From the NCBI GenBank assembly GCA_964549115.1, contig CAZJTX010000003.1:1-54769 (forward strand): DNA of 54,769 bases. The letters are read 5' to 3'. Made by a program: the position numbers and the translations under genes. The DNA is from CAKOSP01 sp964549115. GTDB lineage: Bacteria > Bacillota_I > Bacilli_A > RF39 > UBA660. Position 1 is the first letter of the stretch. Each line of letters starts with the position of its first letter. The notes under the pieces were generated by a model that saw only the letters and a program-made list of their open reading frames with translations, was not told the origin of the DNA and did not search any database. Shown one piece after another: positions 16,415 through 24,793 of this stretch.

Positions 16415-19400
16415 TTATTTCCAAGAAGGTCCACCAATATTATGCTCACTAGCTACTGGCATTCCTTTTGTATATACATTCCAATACCCATTTTGAGTAT
16501 TATTATTTTTTCTTAAACTTTCTGTATTTAATCTAGAGTCGATAAATTTAACATTATTAGAATAATCTTTTTGTAAGTCGTCTAGTAAATCACTATAACA
16601 GAATACGTTTTTATATGTTTTACCATCAAGTGTGTAATCGTAACATGTTATAGAGTTATTTGAATATCCTCCTTCTGATTCATTAGTTTTATTATATTTT
16701 CTAATTTTATTAGCCATACTTGGTGTTAACTCTACTGTTAGTATTGGATCTTTAGCATAAACTTCTTCTCCAATAGTATCAATACCATCTTTGCCTGAAA
16801 CAGTTTCTAGCGCTTTTGCCGCAACGAAACCATATTTAACATCATTTACATTATATTTATAGTTCCAGTTAAATCCTAATGGTCTGTTGTTTGGATTTAT
16901 ATCTTTATTACTTATTGTTCTAAAATAGAACTGTAAGCTATCTATTGTAAAGATACACTCTGGACAACATCCTTTATCAGTACATACTGGTGGAACATCC
17001 CACTCACAATCTCCTCCATCTGGAGTTGTACAAATAAATTCACAATTTGGACAATTTACCATATAGTGGCAAACATATTCGCCAATAAATTCATATTCGT
17101 TAGCTTCTGTTAAAGCAGCTACAACTGAATTCTCAGCACCTATTAAACGACCCAGGTTACAGTTATTATAAAACTCACCCAAATCACTTATATCATATTT
17201 GAAATTATGTTGTCCGACAGTAGTTTTGATTGCTACTGGTAATCCATCTATAACTTCTGTTTGATAATTTGGACTTTCAGAATCTGATTCATGTACAACG
17301 TTTCCGCTAGGAACTACGTTATAAAACACTCTAGGAGTTTCATAAGCTTGATGTTTAGTTACAGCTCTTTTTACATATCTTGCTTGTGATAATGATTTTG
17401 TTGCTGTATTAGAACATCCACTTGTTGTACAACTTAAGAATTTTCTAGTTACACGCGCTGTTGAAGTTGTAGAACATTTCTCATATCTACCCTCATCATT
17501 TGAAGCTAATTCTCCATTACACTTAAACTCACTTGATTCAGTTGTTAAACTATCTTTAACTGGTTTTAAAAACTTATCTTGTGGTCTTAGCGTACTCATT
17601 TTCATATAGTCTTCATCATAATCATATCCGATTTTTTGATTGAAGTCATAAACTGTATCCCATCCACCTGTATCACTACATGAGTTATAGCTATTTACCA
17701 TACTATCTAATTTATTTCTTAATCTAGTTATATCATTTTTCGCTGCATCTCTAGCTTTTTCTAATTCTTGTTTGAATGGTGTTCCATCTTGATATTTATT
17801 ATCACAAACAAGAGGACTTCTACATTGCCCGGTTTGAGGATCATAAACATTATTATGACATATCATTGAACAACCCGTACCAGTGCTTGATCTGTTATAA
17901 CTTGCATTTGGTACATTCTTTGCTGTTACAACACCAGTTGCAGTGTTCTTTGATGCTACTGCTATTCCTGTATAAGTCGCAGTCGATTTATATGCCGTTC
18001 TCTCAGAATTATTACAGCATCCAGATTGGGGTGAATTAGTAATCTTATATGGTTTATACGCCGCTACTGCCGCTGTATATTTTCTATAATCATTTAATGC
18101 CGTAATCATCTCTTCTTGTACTTTAATAATATCTTCCGTAAATTGTTCGCTATCTATCTTACTTGTATAGCATGTTTTTGTTCCAGTTATTTCTGCACCA
18201 ATCTTAAAGTATCTTCCACTGTTAACAGTTTTTATACCCGAGAATTTAATTGAAGCATAATCTTCCTTACAATAAACCGCGCAATAAGGATTATTTGAAA
18301 CCTCATTCATTTCGTTGCTTTCTGATTCAGTGTTTTTGCATGAGCTTGCTTTATATGTATTGCCCGCATCATCTACTTTATTTGACCATGAGTTACCTAT
18401 TTTACCTCCAACAACGCACTTAATTACGTCTTCTGGACCTCTTATAGTTGATTCTACCCATTCTTCATTTGCATCTTCACCTAATTCGGTACATGCCTTT
18501 GGAATAGTAATTTCAGTTAAACATGCATCTAAGCAAATATCTACTGATCCTTTATGTGTTTTTTTAGTAGTTTGTGGTTGACCAACTGTAAAGTCTGAAA
18601 CCATCAAACGTTGACGTTGTATAAAAGCTTGTGTTGCTTCAATAACATAAACATTAATATCTGTTATCCCGTCAGTATATTCATATTGTAGAGTATATTC
18701 TAAAGGATCACAGAATCTTGAAGTTGCTCTAACTTTTAAATGTATTTCTATTTTAGGATTTTTTTCTAAGTTCACATTGTTTAAATTTGCACGAGATACA
18801 CCATCAACTGTGTAAGTTGTGCTGACTATACTCATTGTTGAGTTCGAAGATGAAGTTACACGTATAGACTTTAAACTACCTTTTTTATCAAAGTTTCTAG
18901 GAGTTAATGTTATAGTTCTAATTATTTCGTTATAATCTCTTTCAGAGTTTATTGCACTATCTTTTGTTGCAACAGCAATAGTTGGTATAACAAGTTCTTT
19001 ACGCGCTGTTTGAGCGGCCACTTTTAAACCATCCATAAATAATTCTTTTGCAACGGCCATAATTGCTGCACCCGTGTTATCCATAACTTTAAAGCCAGCA
19101 TTTGGTCTATACCAAGAAACTTTCTTTACATCATCCATTTTTTGATATTTATGTAAAGCATCACGATCAGCTTTAGGTAATTCTTTATACCACTGTGCTG
19201 CTTGTAAAACGTGTGACGCAGGTATCGAAGCAGTAAACCACGTCGAACCCTTTCTTGTATCATTAAAAATACCATTAGTATAATTTCTTATAGCAATATT
19301 TGTTGCTATGTAATAATTATATCCACTAACAGTATACTTCCCCGCAGTGTAGCTTGTTCGGCTATAATTATAACCTTTAGCCATTATTTCTTTAACTCCA

Positions 19401-19753
19401 GAGTTATAGACATTAGTTGCTAGTGAATTTTTTGCATCAACACTAAATTCTCTAGTTATTCGAGTACTTTCTACTTTTGCTGTTGGAGCAATGCCTTTTG
19501 CATCTATACAATAGGCAGGTTGTTTTACCCCATCTATAACTGTAGAATATATGTTCCACACTGTCGCCATATGATATGGCTTGGGAGTTGCTGGTGGATT
19601 TTTAAAATCCGGATTAAAGTGATTAATACCGGCGTAATAATTTTCATAAACAACATTTATTGGCGCCCTCGTATTAATACCAGCTGCATTTGTTAATGTA
19701 ATAAATCCAAAAAATCCAACAATAATTAGTAATAGGTATTTAATTTTTTTCAT
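16415..19753 (-). CDS. Giant cysteine-rich secreted protein of the Tad operon (possible adhesin)
   Basis: The 1112-residue protein has a clear signal peptide (MKKIKYLLLIIVGFFGFITLTNAA, cut near residue 24) and about 33 cysteines in the mature part. Residues 60-165 resemble the thioester domain of Gram-positive adhesins. PAYCIDAKG places Cys82 where the thioester Cys lies, and a later YYIATNIAIRNYTNG is like the family's ATQxAIW. The Gln is Asn here, so a Cys-Gln thioester would not form as in the classic family. Residues about 380-800 hold repeated Cys clusters, and 905-955 a dense one (CPNCEFIC...CCPEC). No C-terminal anchor or LPXTG is seen. Probably a pilus-associated tip or shaft adhesin (inference). 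Confidence 0.7.
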   Translation of the reverse strand: MKKIKYLLLIIVGFFGFITLTNAAGINTRAPINVVYENYYAGINHFNPDFKNPPATPKPYHMATVWNIYSTVIDGVKQPAYCIDAKGIAPTAKVESTRITREFSVDAKNSLATNVYNSGVKEIMAKGYNYSRTSYTAGKYTVSGYNYYIATNIAIRNYTNGIFNDTRKGSTWFTASIPASHVLQAAQWYKELPKADRDALHKYQKMDDVKKVSWYRPNAGFKVMDNTGAAIMAVAKELFMDGLKVAAQTARKELVIPTIAVATKDSAINSERDYNEIIRTITLTPRNFDKKGSLKSIRVTSSSNSTMSIVSTTYTVDGVSRANLNNVNLEKNPKIEIHLKVRATSRFCDPLEYTLQYEYTDGITDINVYVIEATQAFIQRQRLMVSDFTVGQPQTTKKTHKGSVDICLDACLTEITIPKACTELGEDANEEWVESTIRGPEDVIKCVVGGKIGNSWSNKVDDAGNTYKASSCKNTESESNEMNEVSNNPYCAVYCKEDYASIKFSGIKTVNSGRYFKIGAEITGTKTCYTSKIDSEQFTEDIIKVQEEMITALNDYRKYTAAVAAYKPYKITNSPQSGCCNNSERTAYKSTATYTGIAVASKNTATGVVTAKNVPNASYNRSSTGTGCSMICHNNVYDPQTGQCRSPLVCDNKYQDGTPFKQELEKARDAAKNDITRLRNKLDSMVNSYNSCSDTGGWDTVYDFNQKIGYDYDEDYMKMSTLRPQDKFLKPVKDSLTTESSEFKCNGELASNDEGRYEKCSTTSTARVTRKFLSCTTSGCSNTATKSLSQARYVKRAVTKHQAYETPRVFYNVVPSGNVVHESDSESPNYQTEVIDGLPVAIKTTVGQHNFKYDISDLGEFYNNCNLGRLIGAENSVVAALTEANEYEFIGEYVCHYMVNCPNCEFICTTPDGGDCEWDVPPVCTDKGCCPECIFTIDSLQFYFRTISNKDINPNNRPLGFNWNYKYNVNDVKYGFVAAKALETVSGKDGIDTIGEEVYAKDPILTVELTPSMANKIRKYNKTNESEGGYSNNSITCYDYTLDGKTYKNVFCYSDLLDDLQKDYSNNVKFIDSRLNTESLRKNNNTQNGYWNVYTKGMPVASEHNIGGPSWK

Positions 19754-20487
19754 TATATTTTTCTCCCTCTCTTACTAATCACTACTATAGCCAATCCCCC
19801 GATTATTACTACCATTATTACCGCTAAGTATATCCATGTTTTGTTTTCGTTAAAGAAAGCTTTAACATCATCTTTATCTAATATACTAGGTGCTTTTGTT
19901 TGTTCTGCTTCAAACTTTCTTTGAGCAGTTTCAGCTTTTTCTTGCATCTGATCAAAAGGAATTTCTTTAAATGTAACATACTTTTGACAAACATCTACAT
20001 CTTCTAAATCTTTACAAATATCTTGTCCAGAAAACGAATTGAATCTAGGTATTGTTAAATATAAATCTTTTAATTCCTCGTCCTTACATTTTGTTTCACC
20101 AGAAGTATATATCTTAAAGGTGTATGTTGATACATCTGTTAAGTCATCTAACCTTTTAATATATTTACCATTTGAAGTATCCGAATATTGAACCTTTAAT
20201 TCTTGATTATTTAATGTATTCGTTATAATAACGTAAAATTCTTTGGTTAAGTTCAAAACCTCTAACTCAATATAATCAAAATATATCACGAAAGGCTCAT
20301 CGCTATCCACACCCTCTGGTGCAGCATACATGTCCTCAGGCAATATATCTTGTCTTTCTACAAAATTGACTTTTACTGCCGATGCACCCTCTCTTAATTC
20401 CGCATATTCTTCATCAGAACAAAAAGATTGCGCAAACACAAAAGTAGGCAATAAAAACAATGATAAAATCACACCTAATTTTTTCAT
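19753..20487 (-). CDS. Type I membrane protein, first gene of the Tad operon
   Basis: The protein (about 244 residues) has a signal peptide (KKLGVILSLFLLPTFVFAQ) and a beta-rich extracellular domain with about five cysteines. A charged helical stretch (QMQEKAETAQRKFEAEQ) precedes a C-terminal membrane helix (about 218-240) and a short basic tail. A TTG at 20490 is possible, but ATG 20487 has AGAGGAG at the right distance. Its stop shares one base with the ATG of the 1112-residue protein. The coupling and domain order suggest a membrane receptor or anchor for that soluble partner (inference). Family not recognised. Confidence 0.7.
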   Translation of the reverse strand: MKKLGVILSLFLLPTFVFAQSFCSDEEYAELREGASAVKVNFVERQDILPEDMYAAPEGVDSDEPFVIYFDYIELEVLNLTKEFYVIITNTLNNQELKVQYSDTSNGKYIKRLDDLTDVSTYTFKIYTSGETKCKDEELKDLYLTIPRFNSFSGQDICKDLEDVDVCQKYVTFKEIPFDQMQEKAETAQRKFEAEQTKAPSILDKDDVKAFFNENKTWIYLAVIMVVIIGGLAIVVISKRGRKI

Positions 20488-20513
20488 CAAAAACTCCTCT
20501 TTTCTTTATATAT

Positions 20514-20543
20514 ATATTAACATAATACCCAATACTAATGCAA
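20514..20543 (-). promoter_or_regulatory. Candidate promoter of the Tad operon
   Basis: The minus strand carries TTGCAT (20538-20543), an 18-nt spacer and TAATAT (20514-20519) with TGT just before it. The predicted start lies some 20 nt before the ATG. It is divergent to the CPBP promoter within a 108-nt region. Confidence 0.42.
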
Positions 20544-20551
20544 CCTTTAAA

Positions 20552-20580
20552 TTGCCTGTCTCATTTATTTGTGTTATAGT
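20552..20580 (+). promoter_or_regulatory. Promoter of the CPBP protease gene
   Basis: TTGCCT (20552-20557), a 17-nt spacer and TATAGT (20575-20580) precede ATG 20596. The predicted transcript starts near 20587, leaving about 9 nt of leader with no ribosome site. Confidence 0.5.
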
Positions 20581-20595
20581 TTTTATAGTGATAAT

Positions 20596-21252
20596 ATGAA
20601 AAAAATAAAAGATGGAAGCATCGCTTTTTTAACAATAATTTTTTACATATATTTTCAAGTGTTTTTATTTGATTTTATAAATTTTGAAAACAAAGGTTTT
20701 TATATGCAAAATCTTTTATTATTGTTGCCCTTAGTCTTTGTTAGTTTTATATTATTTTTCATATATAGAAAAGATTTAATAAAACAATTTTTAGATTATG
20801 ATAAAGAAGACTTGTTTGTGACCATCAAATACTGGTTTTATGGGCTTTTATTAATGTATGTTGTTAATATTTTGTTACTTCCGTTCACCAATGATATAGC
20901 AATGACAGAAGCGGCCAATAGATCTATTCTTGTGAAATTTCCATTCTTCGCTGTTACTTCAATGGGTATAATAGCTCCCTTTGCAGAAGAAATTTGTTTT
21001 AGATATTCATTTAGAAAGGTTTTTACTAATAAATGGGTTTTTGTAATTGTTACTTCTTTATTATTCGGATTAGTTCACATTAACTCATTTAATTTAAAAG
21101 AATTTTTATTTATACTTCCTTATTCAATCATGGGCGGGGCATTAGGACTTGCATACTTTAATACTAAAAATATTTTTTCAGCAATTTTTATGCATATGTT
21201 TAATAACGTAACCATGATTTTCTTACTTATTGTAGGAGGAGGATTATTTTGA
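20596..21252 (+). CDS. CPBP-family intramembrane metalloprotease
   Basis: CPBP (Abi/CAAX-type) proteins are polytopic membrane proteases, some linked to bacteriocin immunity, protein maturation or stress. The motifs are EEICFRYSF (EExxxR), FGLVHI (FxxxH) and HMFNN. The product (218 residues) has about six hydrophobic helices. I start at ATG 20596 because upstream codons overlap the promoter. It has essentially no leader or Shine-Dalgarno sequence. The last codons form GTAGGAGGAGG, the ribosome site of the next gene, which overlaps it by 4 nt. Placed between the Tad and T4SS operons but transcribed oppositely; a role in processing their parts is speculation. Confidence 0.88.
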   Translation: MKKIKDGSIAFLTIIFYIYFQVFLFDFINFENKGFYMQNLLLLLPLVFVSFILFFIYRKDLIKQFLDYDKEDLFVTIKYWFYGLLLMYVVNILLLPFTNDIAMTEAANRSILVKFPFFAVTSMGIIAPFAEEICFRYSFRKVFTNKWVFVIVTSLLFGLVHINSFNLKEFLFILPYSIMGGALGLAYFNTKNIFSAIFMHMFNNVTMIFLLIVGGGLF

Positions 21253-22052
21253 GAAAGTTTTTGTACTCCTTAATACTTATTGTTGCGTTACTAGGAATAT
21301 ACGCTAGACATTACGAGCACAAAAAATTAATTCATGAAGAATACACGGTTGAAACAAGTATAATTCCTGATTCATTTGATTCTTTTAAAATTGTTCATTT
21401 TACTGATTTTTTGTTTCCAAACACTACATCTATTGAATACTTAAACACTTTAGTTAAAAAAATAAATAAAATGAATCCTGACATTATAGTATTTACTGGA
21501 AATTTAATTGATAAAAACCATCAGATTTCTGTTAAAAACAAAAACAAAATTATAGAAGCTTTAAGCAAACTAAAACCTTCATTACAAAAATTAGCAATAT
21601 ATGGTAATCACGATTTAAAGCAAAAAGATATATATGAAAGCATATTAGAAGAAAGCAACTTTATTTTAATAGACGACGAAGAACACTTATTATTTTATAA
21701 AGATAATCAGCCTATTAAAGTAATAAATTATAGAAAAGAAACAACTATAGAAGAAAACGAAGAATATGAAGGCACTTATAATGTCGTGCTTATACACAAG
21801 CCTGATAGTGTTAGCGATATAGAAGACATTAACCACATTTACTTGGCAGGCCATTCACTTGGAGGTCATGTTAATTTGTTTGTAACTGATCCCCTAATAA
21901 AAAAAGAAGGAGCAGAAACATATATAAAAGGTAAATACAAACTTAATTATGGTCTTTTATTTGTATCTAGTGGTATTGGCACGGACAATATTAAATTTAG
22001 ATTTATGAATTATCCATCTTTTAATGTATATACCATTAAAAAAACCACATAA
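21249..22052 (+). CDS. Metallophosphoesterase-fold protein with altered metal site
   Basis: The protein has an N-terminal membrane helix (about 4-18) and then a calcineurin-like fold, as in the YkuE family. The motif order is kept but the ligands differ. DxH is DFL (Asp53, Leu55), GD is GN (GNLID, Asn85), GNHD is intact (119-122), LIHKPD is kept, and GHTH is GHSL. At least three canonical metal ligands are lost, so catalysis is doubtful and a binding role is possible. The start is TTG at 21249, overlapping the CPBP stop by 4 nt with GGAGGAGG upstream. The 267-residue length is normal for YkuE-like proteins. Confidence 0.78.
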   Translation: MRKFLYSLILIVALLGIYARHYEHKKLIHEEYTVETSIIPDSFDSFKIVHFTDFLFPNTTSIEYLNTLVKKINKMNPDIIVFTGNLIDKNHQISVKNKNKIIEALSKLKPSLQKLAIYGNHDLKQKDIYESILEESNFILIDDEEHLLFYKDNQPIKVINYRKETTIEENEEYEGTYNVVLIHKPDSVSDIEDINHIYLAGHSLGGHVNLFVTDPLIKKEGAETYIKGKYKLNYGLLFVSSGIGTDNIKFRFMNYPSFNVYTIKKTT

Positions 22053-22059
22053 TGTGGTT
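22043..22059. terminator. Short hairpin between converging operons
   Basis: AACCACA and TGTGGTT form a 7-bp stem with a TAA loop between the plus-strand phosphoesterase-like gene and the minus-strand gene ending at 22058. On the minus strand it is followed by TTTTTTTAAT, so it mainly fits as terminator of the T4SS operon. Confidence 0.65.
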
Positions 22060-22345
22060 ATAAATATTCAACAATGTTTATGTTTTTCTTTAACTTTTCA
22101 ATTAAATCACTTTTTTCATACTTATCAAATACTTCTTTAAATGTACTAAAATCTAGTAAAAACATATCATAAAACTTTAAATAAATTTCCTTATAATTTT
22201 CTATCCCTATTTCTTTCAAATAAGAAATGTTGTTTGCGACAAGTTTTTTTTGTTCTTCCATTTTTTCTTTGAAAACTTTTGGCATATTTTCTTCTATTAA
22301 ATTTAATTCCTCTTTAGTGAAACTCAATTTTTCTAAAAACATCAT
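22058..22345 (-). CDS. Small helical protein at the end of the T4SS operon
   Basis: This 95-residue charged, all-helical soluble protein has no recognised family. Its middle, NNISYLKEIGIENYKEIY then FYDMFLLDFSTFKEVFDKY, resembles a segment of the preceding gene's product (NTNKLLKEFGI...FLDSKVLFDRLSYA). It more weakly resembles the C-terminal repeats of the 369-residue protein. Its ATG overlaps the 219-residue gene by 4 nt. A terminator hairpin overlaps its stop. Possibly a cytosolic T4SS accessory protein, such as an adaptor or chaperone (inference). Confidence 0.6.
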   Translation of the reverse strand: MMFLEKLSFTKEELNLIEENMPKVFKEKMEEQKKLVANNISYLKEIGIENYKEIYLKFYDMFLLDFSTFKEVFDKYEKSDLIEKLKKNINIVEYL

Positions 22346-23001
22346 GCTACCCTCTTTTTTTCTTCTTTTCCAAAACTTACCACTTCATTTATACTATCTT
22401 TAATTATACTTAATTCTTCAGTTGAATAATTATTGGTATTAATAATTGCTAAAAACAATATTTTTTCAAAGTCATCATAATTATTTGTTACCAATTTAAT
22501 GATATTATCATTTACCGCTTCTAGATCCATATTGACTCTATCATTTAAAAGATGCAGTAATTGAGACAAATACGTTGCAGCACTTTCGTAGATTTCATAT
22601 GTTACTTCATCCAAACCCTTAGCTTGTAATGCAGAAAGATTGTTAGAAACTTCTTGTACAGGTTCTTCAGACACCTTTTCAAAACTTTCTTTTATTTCTT
22701 TAGTTTTGTTAGTGAACCTGTTTTTTTCCATCAGTAATAAAGGATCTTTAATTATATCTAATAACATATTATGTTCTTTTGCATAAGATAATCTATCAAA
22801 TAAAACTTTGCTATCCAAAAACGCCAATTTAATCTGAGAAGCTTTTTTTATTGATATACCAAATTCTTTTAATAACTTATTAGTGTTTTCTAATCTTTGT
22901 TCTCCTTCTTGTTGTAGCATAAGGACAGTCATATAAAATTTAGTATATAAATTAATCTCCTCTTTTTTACCTAAGTTTAAATTCTTGATGATATTTTCCA
23001 T
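22342..23001 (-). CDS. Helical protein of unknown function, T4SS operon
   Basis: This 219-residue, helix-rich, soluble protein has no signal peptide or membrane helix. Residues about 40-95 (NTNKLLKEFGI... FLDSKVLFDRLSYAKEHNML, then DPLLLMEK) look like a helical-hairpin repeat related to the neighbours. A linker (SFEKVSEEPVQEVSNN) joins it to a second helical region rich in N/D/L. AGGAGG precedes its ATG. It is 11 nt after the 369-residue gene and overlaps the next by 4 nt, so the three genes are translated together. Family not recognised. Confidence 0.62.
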   Translation of the reverse strand: MENIIKNLNLGKKEEINLYTKFYMTVLMLQQEGEQRLENTNKLLKEFGISIKKASQIKLAFLDSKVLFDRLSYAKEHNMLLDIIKDPLLLMEKNRFTNKTKEIKESFEKVSEEPVQEVSNNLSALQAKGLDEVTYEIYESAATYLSQLLHLLNDRVNMDLEAVNDNIIKLVTNNYDDFEKILFLAIINTNNYSTEELSIIKDSINEVVSFGKEEKKRVA

Positions 23002-23012
23002 TTACCCTCCTA

Positions 23013-24122
23013 TTAAAACGCCATTAAAGGGACTCTTCTTGGATCTAATCCACTATCTTTTAATGATTTTATTGATTTTTGTAATTCATTAAAGTTGTAT
23101 TTAACTAATACATTAGGGTTTAGATATATATCAAATGGCAATTTACCTATGTCTAATAATATTGTTAATTTATTTTCTAATTCAATATCATTTAATAATT
23201 CAACGTTATCAATAAATATATCTTTATTTATTTCCATCGACCTAACCAATTTTACGTTTTTTTCTAATATGCTTTGATTTAAATTTCTCTTTATGTAATC
23301 TAAGTCTGTTAATGAGAAATCTAGTGAATTAAAGCCCATATTGTTTAGTACTTGCTTTACTTTTAAACTATCGTCTAATTCGACTTTAGCAGGTTTTTCT
23401 TCTATATCCACTTTAATAGGTTCTTCCGTTTTTATTTGTTTTGCCTCAGCAAATACATCTGAGAAACTTTTTCCGTTTCTAGGAACTTCACCTTTATGAC
23501 TATCATATTCAAACAATCCATCTTCTGGGAACATCAATATTTTAGCTGCTTCTTTAATTTCTTCTTCTGATAGTTCAAATTTAGTCAATAACGACGTTAA
23601 CTCTTCCCTAGTAATATTTATATTTCCCTCTAGAGATAATTTGAAATATTCTTTCAATTTGTTTTGATTTGATAACGCCTCTTCTTTTCTAATAACAAGT
23701 TCAGATATTAAAGTACTTGCATCATGCATTTCTTTTCCAATCGTTTTTAACTTATCATTAGATTCTGCTTTTTCTTTTTTCACTTTTTCAACAGCTTTAG
23801 GTAATAGATTTTCAACTTTCATTTTCAAACCATTTGGATCAAAATCAATATCTAATTTTTCTAAAACAGTTCCAAAATCATCTTTATTAATGTTTTTCAA
23901 AACATTTACTAAAGAATTACCTTGTTCTCCCAACAAGGTTTCCTCAGCAGTTAAAGTTTTAATTTTAGATTCTAGAGTGTTTTTTTCTTTAGCTGTTCTA
24001 GATTTTGTTTCCTCTGCTTGTTTTTTCTCATAATTCATATTAGTTAAAATCACGCTTTCGTGACTTTTTAAATTATATAATTTATCTAATAATAACCTTG
24101 TTTCTTCTTTCATATTTGTCAT
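23013..24122 (-). CDS. Coiled-coil protein with C-terminal helical repeats
   Basis: Residues about 10-185 of this 369-residue protein are a long, strongly charged coiled coil (e.g. YEKKQAEETKSRTAKEKN). A linker at about 215-245 contains repeated EEPIKVDIEEKPAKVE. Residues about 250-369 form leucine-rich helical repeats with an mTERF-like rhythm (NVKLVRSMEI, LTILLDIGKLPF, ending SGLDPRRVPLMAF). No membrane segment is seen. The ATG has GGGTGAT directly upstream. It follows the DedA-like gene in the T4SS operon. Its function is unknown; a cytosolic scaffold near the secretion ATPases is a guess. Confidence 0.62.
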   Translation of the reverse strand: MTNMKEETRLLLDKLYNLKSHESVILTNMNYEKKQAEETKSRTAKEKNTLESKIKTLTAEETLLGEQGNSLVNVLKNINKDDFGTVLEKLDIDFDPNGLKMKVENLLPKAVEKVKKEKAESNDKLKTIGKEMHDASTLISELVIRKEEALSNQNKLKEYFKLSLEGNINITREELTSLLTKFELSEEEIKEAAKILMFPEDGLFEYDSHKGEVPRNGKSFSDVFAEAKQIKTEEPIKVDIEEKPAKVELDDSLKVKQVLNNMGFNSLDFSLTDLDYIKRNLNQSILEKNVKLVRSMEINKDIFIDNVELLNDIELENKLTILLDIGKLPFDIYLNPNVLVKYNFNELQKSIKSLKDSGLDPRRVPLMAF

Positions 24123-24191
24123 CTAATCACCCTTTACTATTCTATAATGATTATAACAAACTATAATTTCAATTGCAATTATAATGGTCTA

Positions 24192-24782
24192 TTATTTCGA
24201 ATTCTTTATAAGTATTTTATTAATTATTTTACTTAATATATAAGTAAAAGTTATTAAAATTAATATTTGAAACATAATAATTGGATCTTTTAAACTTTCA
24301 ATAAAGCTAACCCCAATAAATCCCCAAAAATATACAAGACTAATTTTACCAACTACAACAGCTAATAAAAATTTTCGTGGTTTAATGTTTCCCATACCTG
24401 CAATTATGTTTATAAAAAACGCAGGAGTAAATGGAAGTGCCATTAATACAGCCAAATGTTCTACTTTAAGATTTTTTAAAATATTATAATGTTTTAATAG
24501 TTTTTTATTGTTTTGAATTTTAAGTATATAGTGTCTTTTTAAATATTTTCTTACTAAATAAAAGGATAACATACAGCCTACTATTGTGAAAAACCATGAA
24601 ATAATAAATCCCAATATATTTCCAAAAACAACAAAATTAATAGTTATAAAAACAAATAAGGGCAATATAGGAATAATAGATTCAATTATTATTAATAAAC
24701 AAGCAAATAATGGCGCAAAAGCGCCACTATTTTCTAACAAAAACATTATTTGTTCATTTAAGTTATATAATACATCCAACAT
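24192..24782 (-). CDS. TVP38/TMEM64 (DedA-superfamily) membrane protein
   Basis: The protein (about 196 residues) has roughly six hydrophobic segments. Its core matches the TVP38/TMEM64 family: an acidic residue within the LIIIESIIPILPL helix, then a reentrant-like MALPFTPAFFINIIAGM and GKISLVYFWGFIG. DedA-superfamily proteins act as lipid or ion transporters in membrane homeostasis; several flip lipid carriers. A GTG at 24794 would overlap virD4, but ATG 24782 has GGTGA at good distance. It is the only general membrane-homeostasis gene in the T4SS operon, so a role there is uncertain. Confidence 0.8.
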   Translation of the reverse strand: MLDVLYNLNEQIMFLLENSGAFAPLFACLLIIIESIIPILPLFVFITINFVVFGNILGFIISWFFTIVGCMLSFYLVRKYLKRHYILKIQNNKKLLKHYNILKNLKVEHLAVLMALPFTPAFFINIIAGMGNIKPRKFLLAVVVGKISLVYFWGFIGVSFIESLKDPIIMFQILILITFTYILSKIINKILIKNSK

Positions 24783-24793
24783 TATCTTCACCA

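Noticed and set aside
20596..21252. UGA recoded as tryptophan (Mollicute-like code)
   Set aside because: UGA ends this gene at 21250-21252, and Trp codons are UGG throughout.
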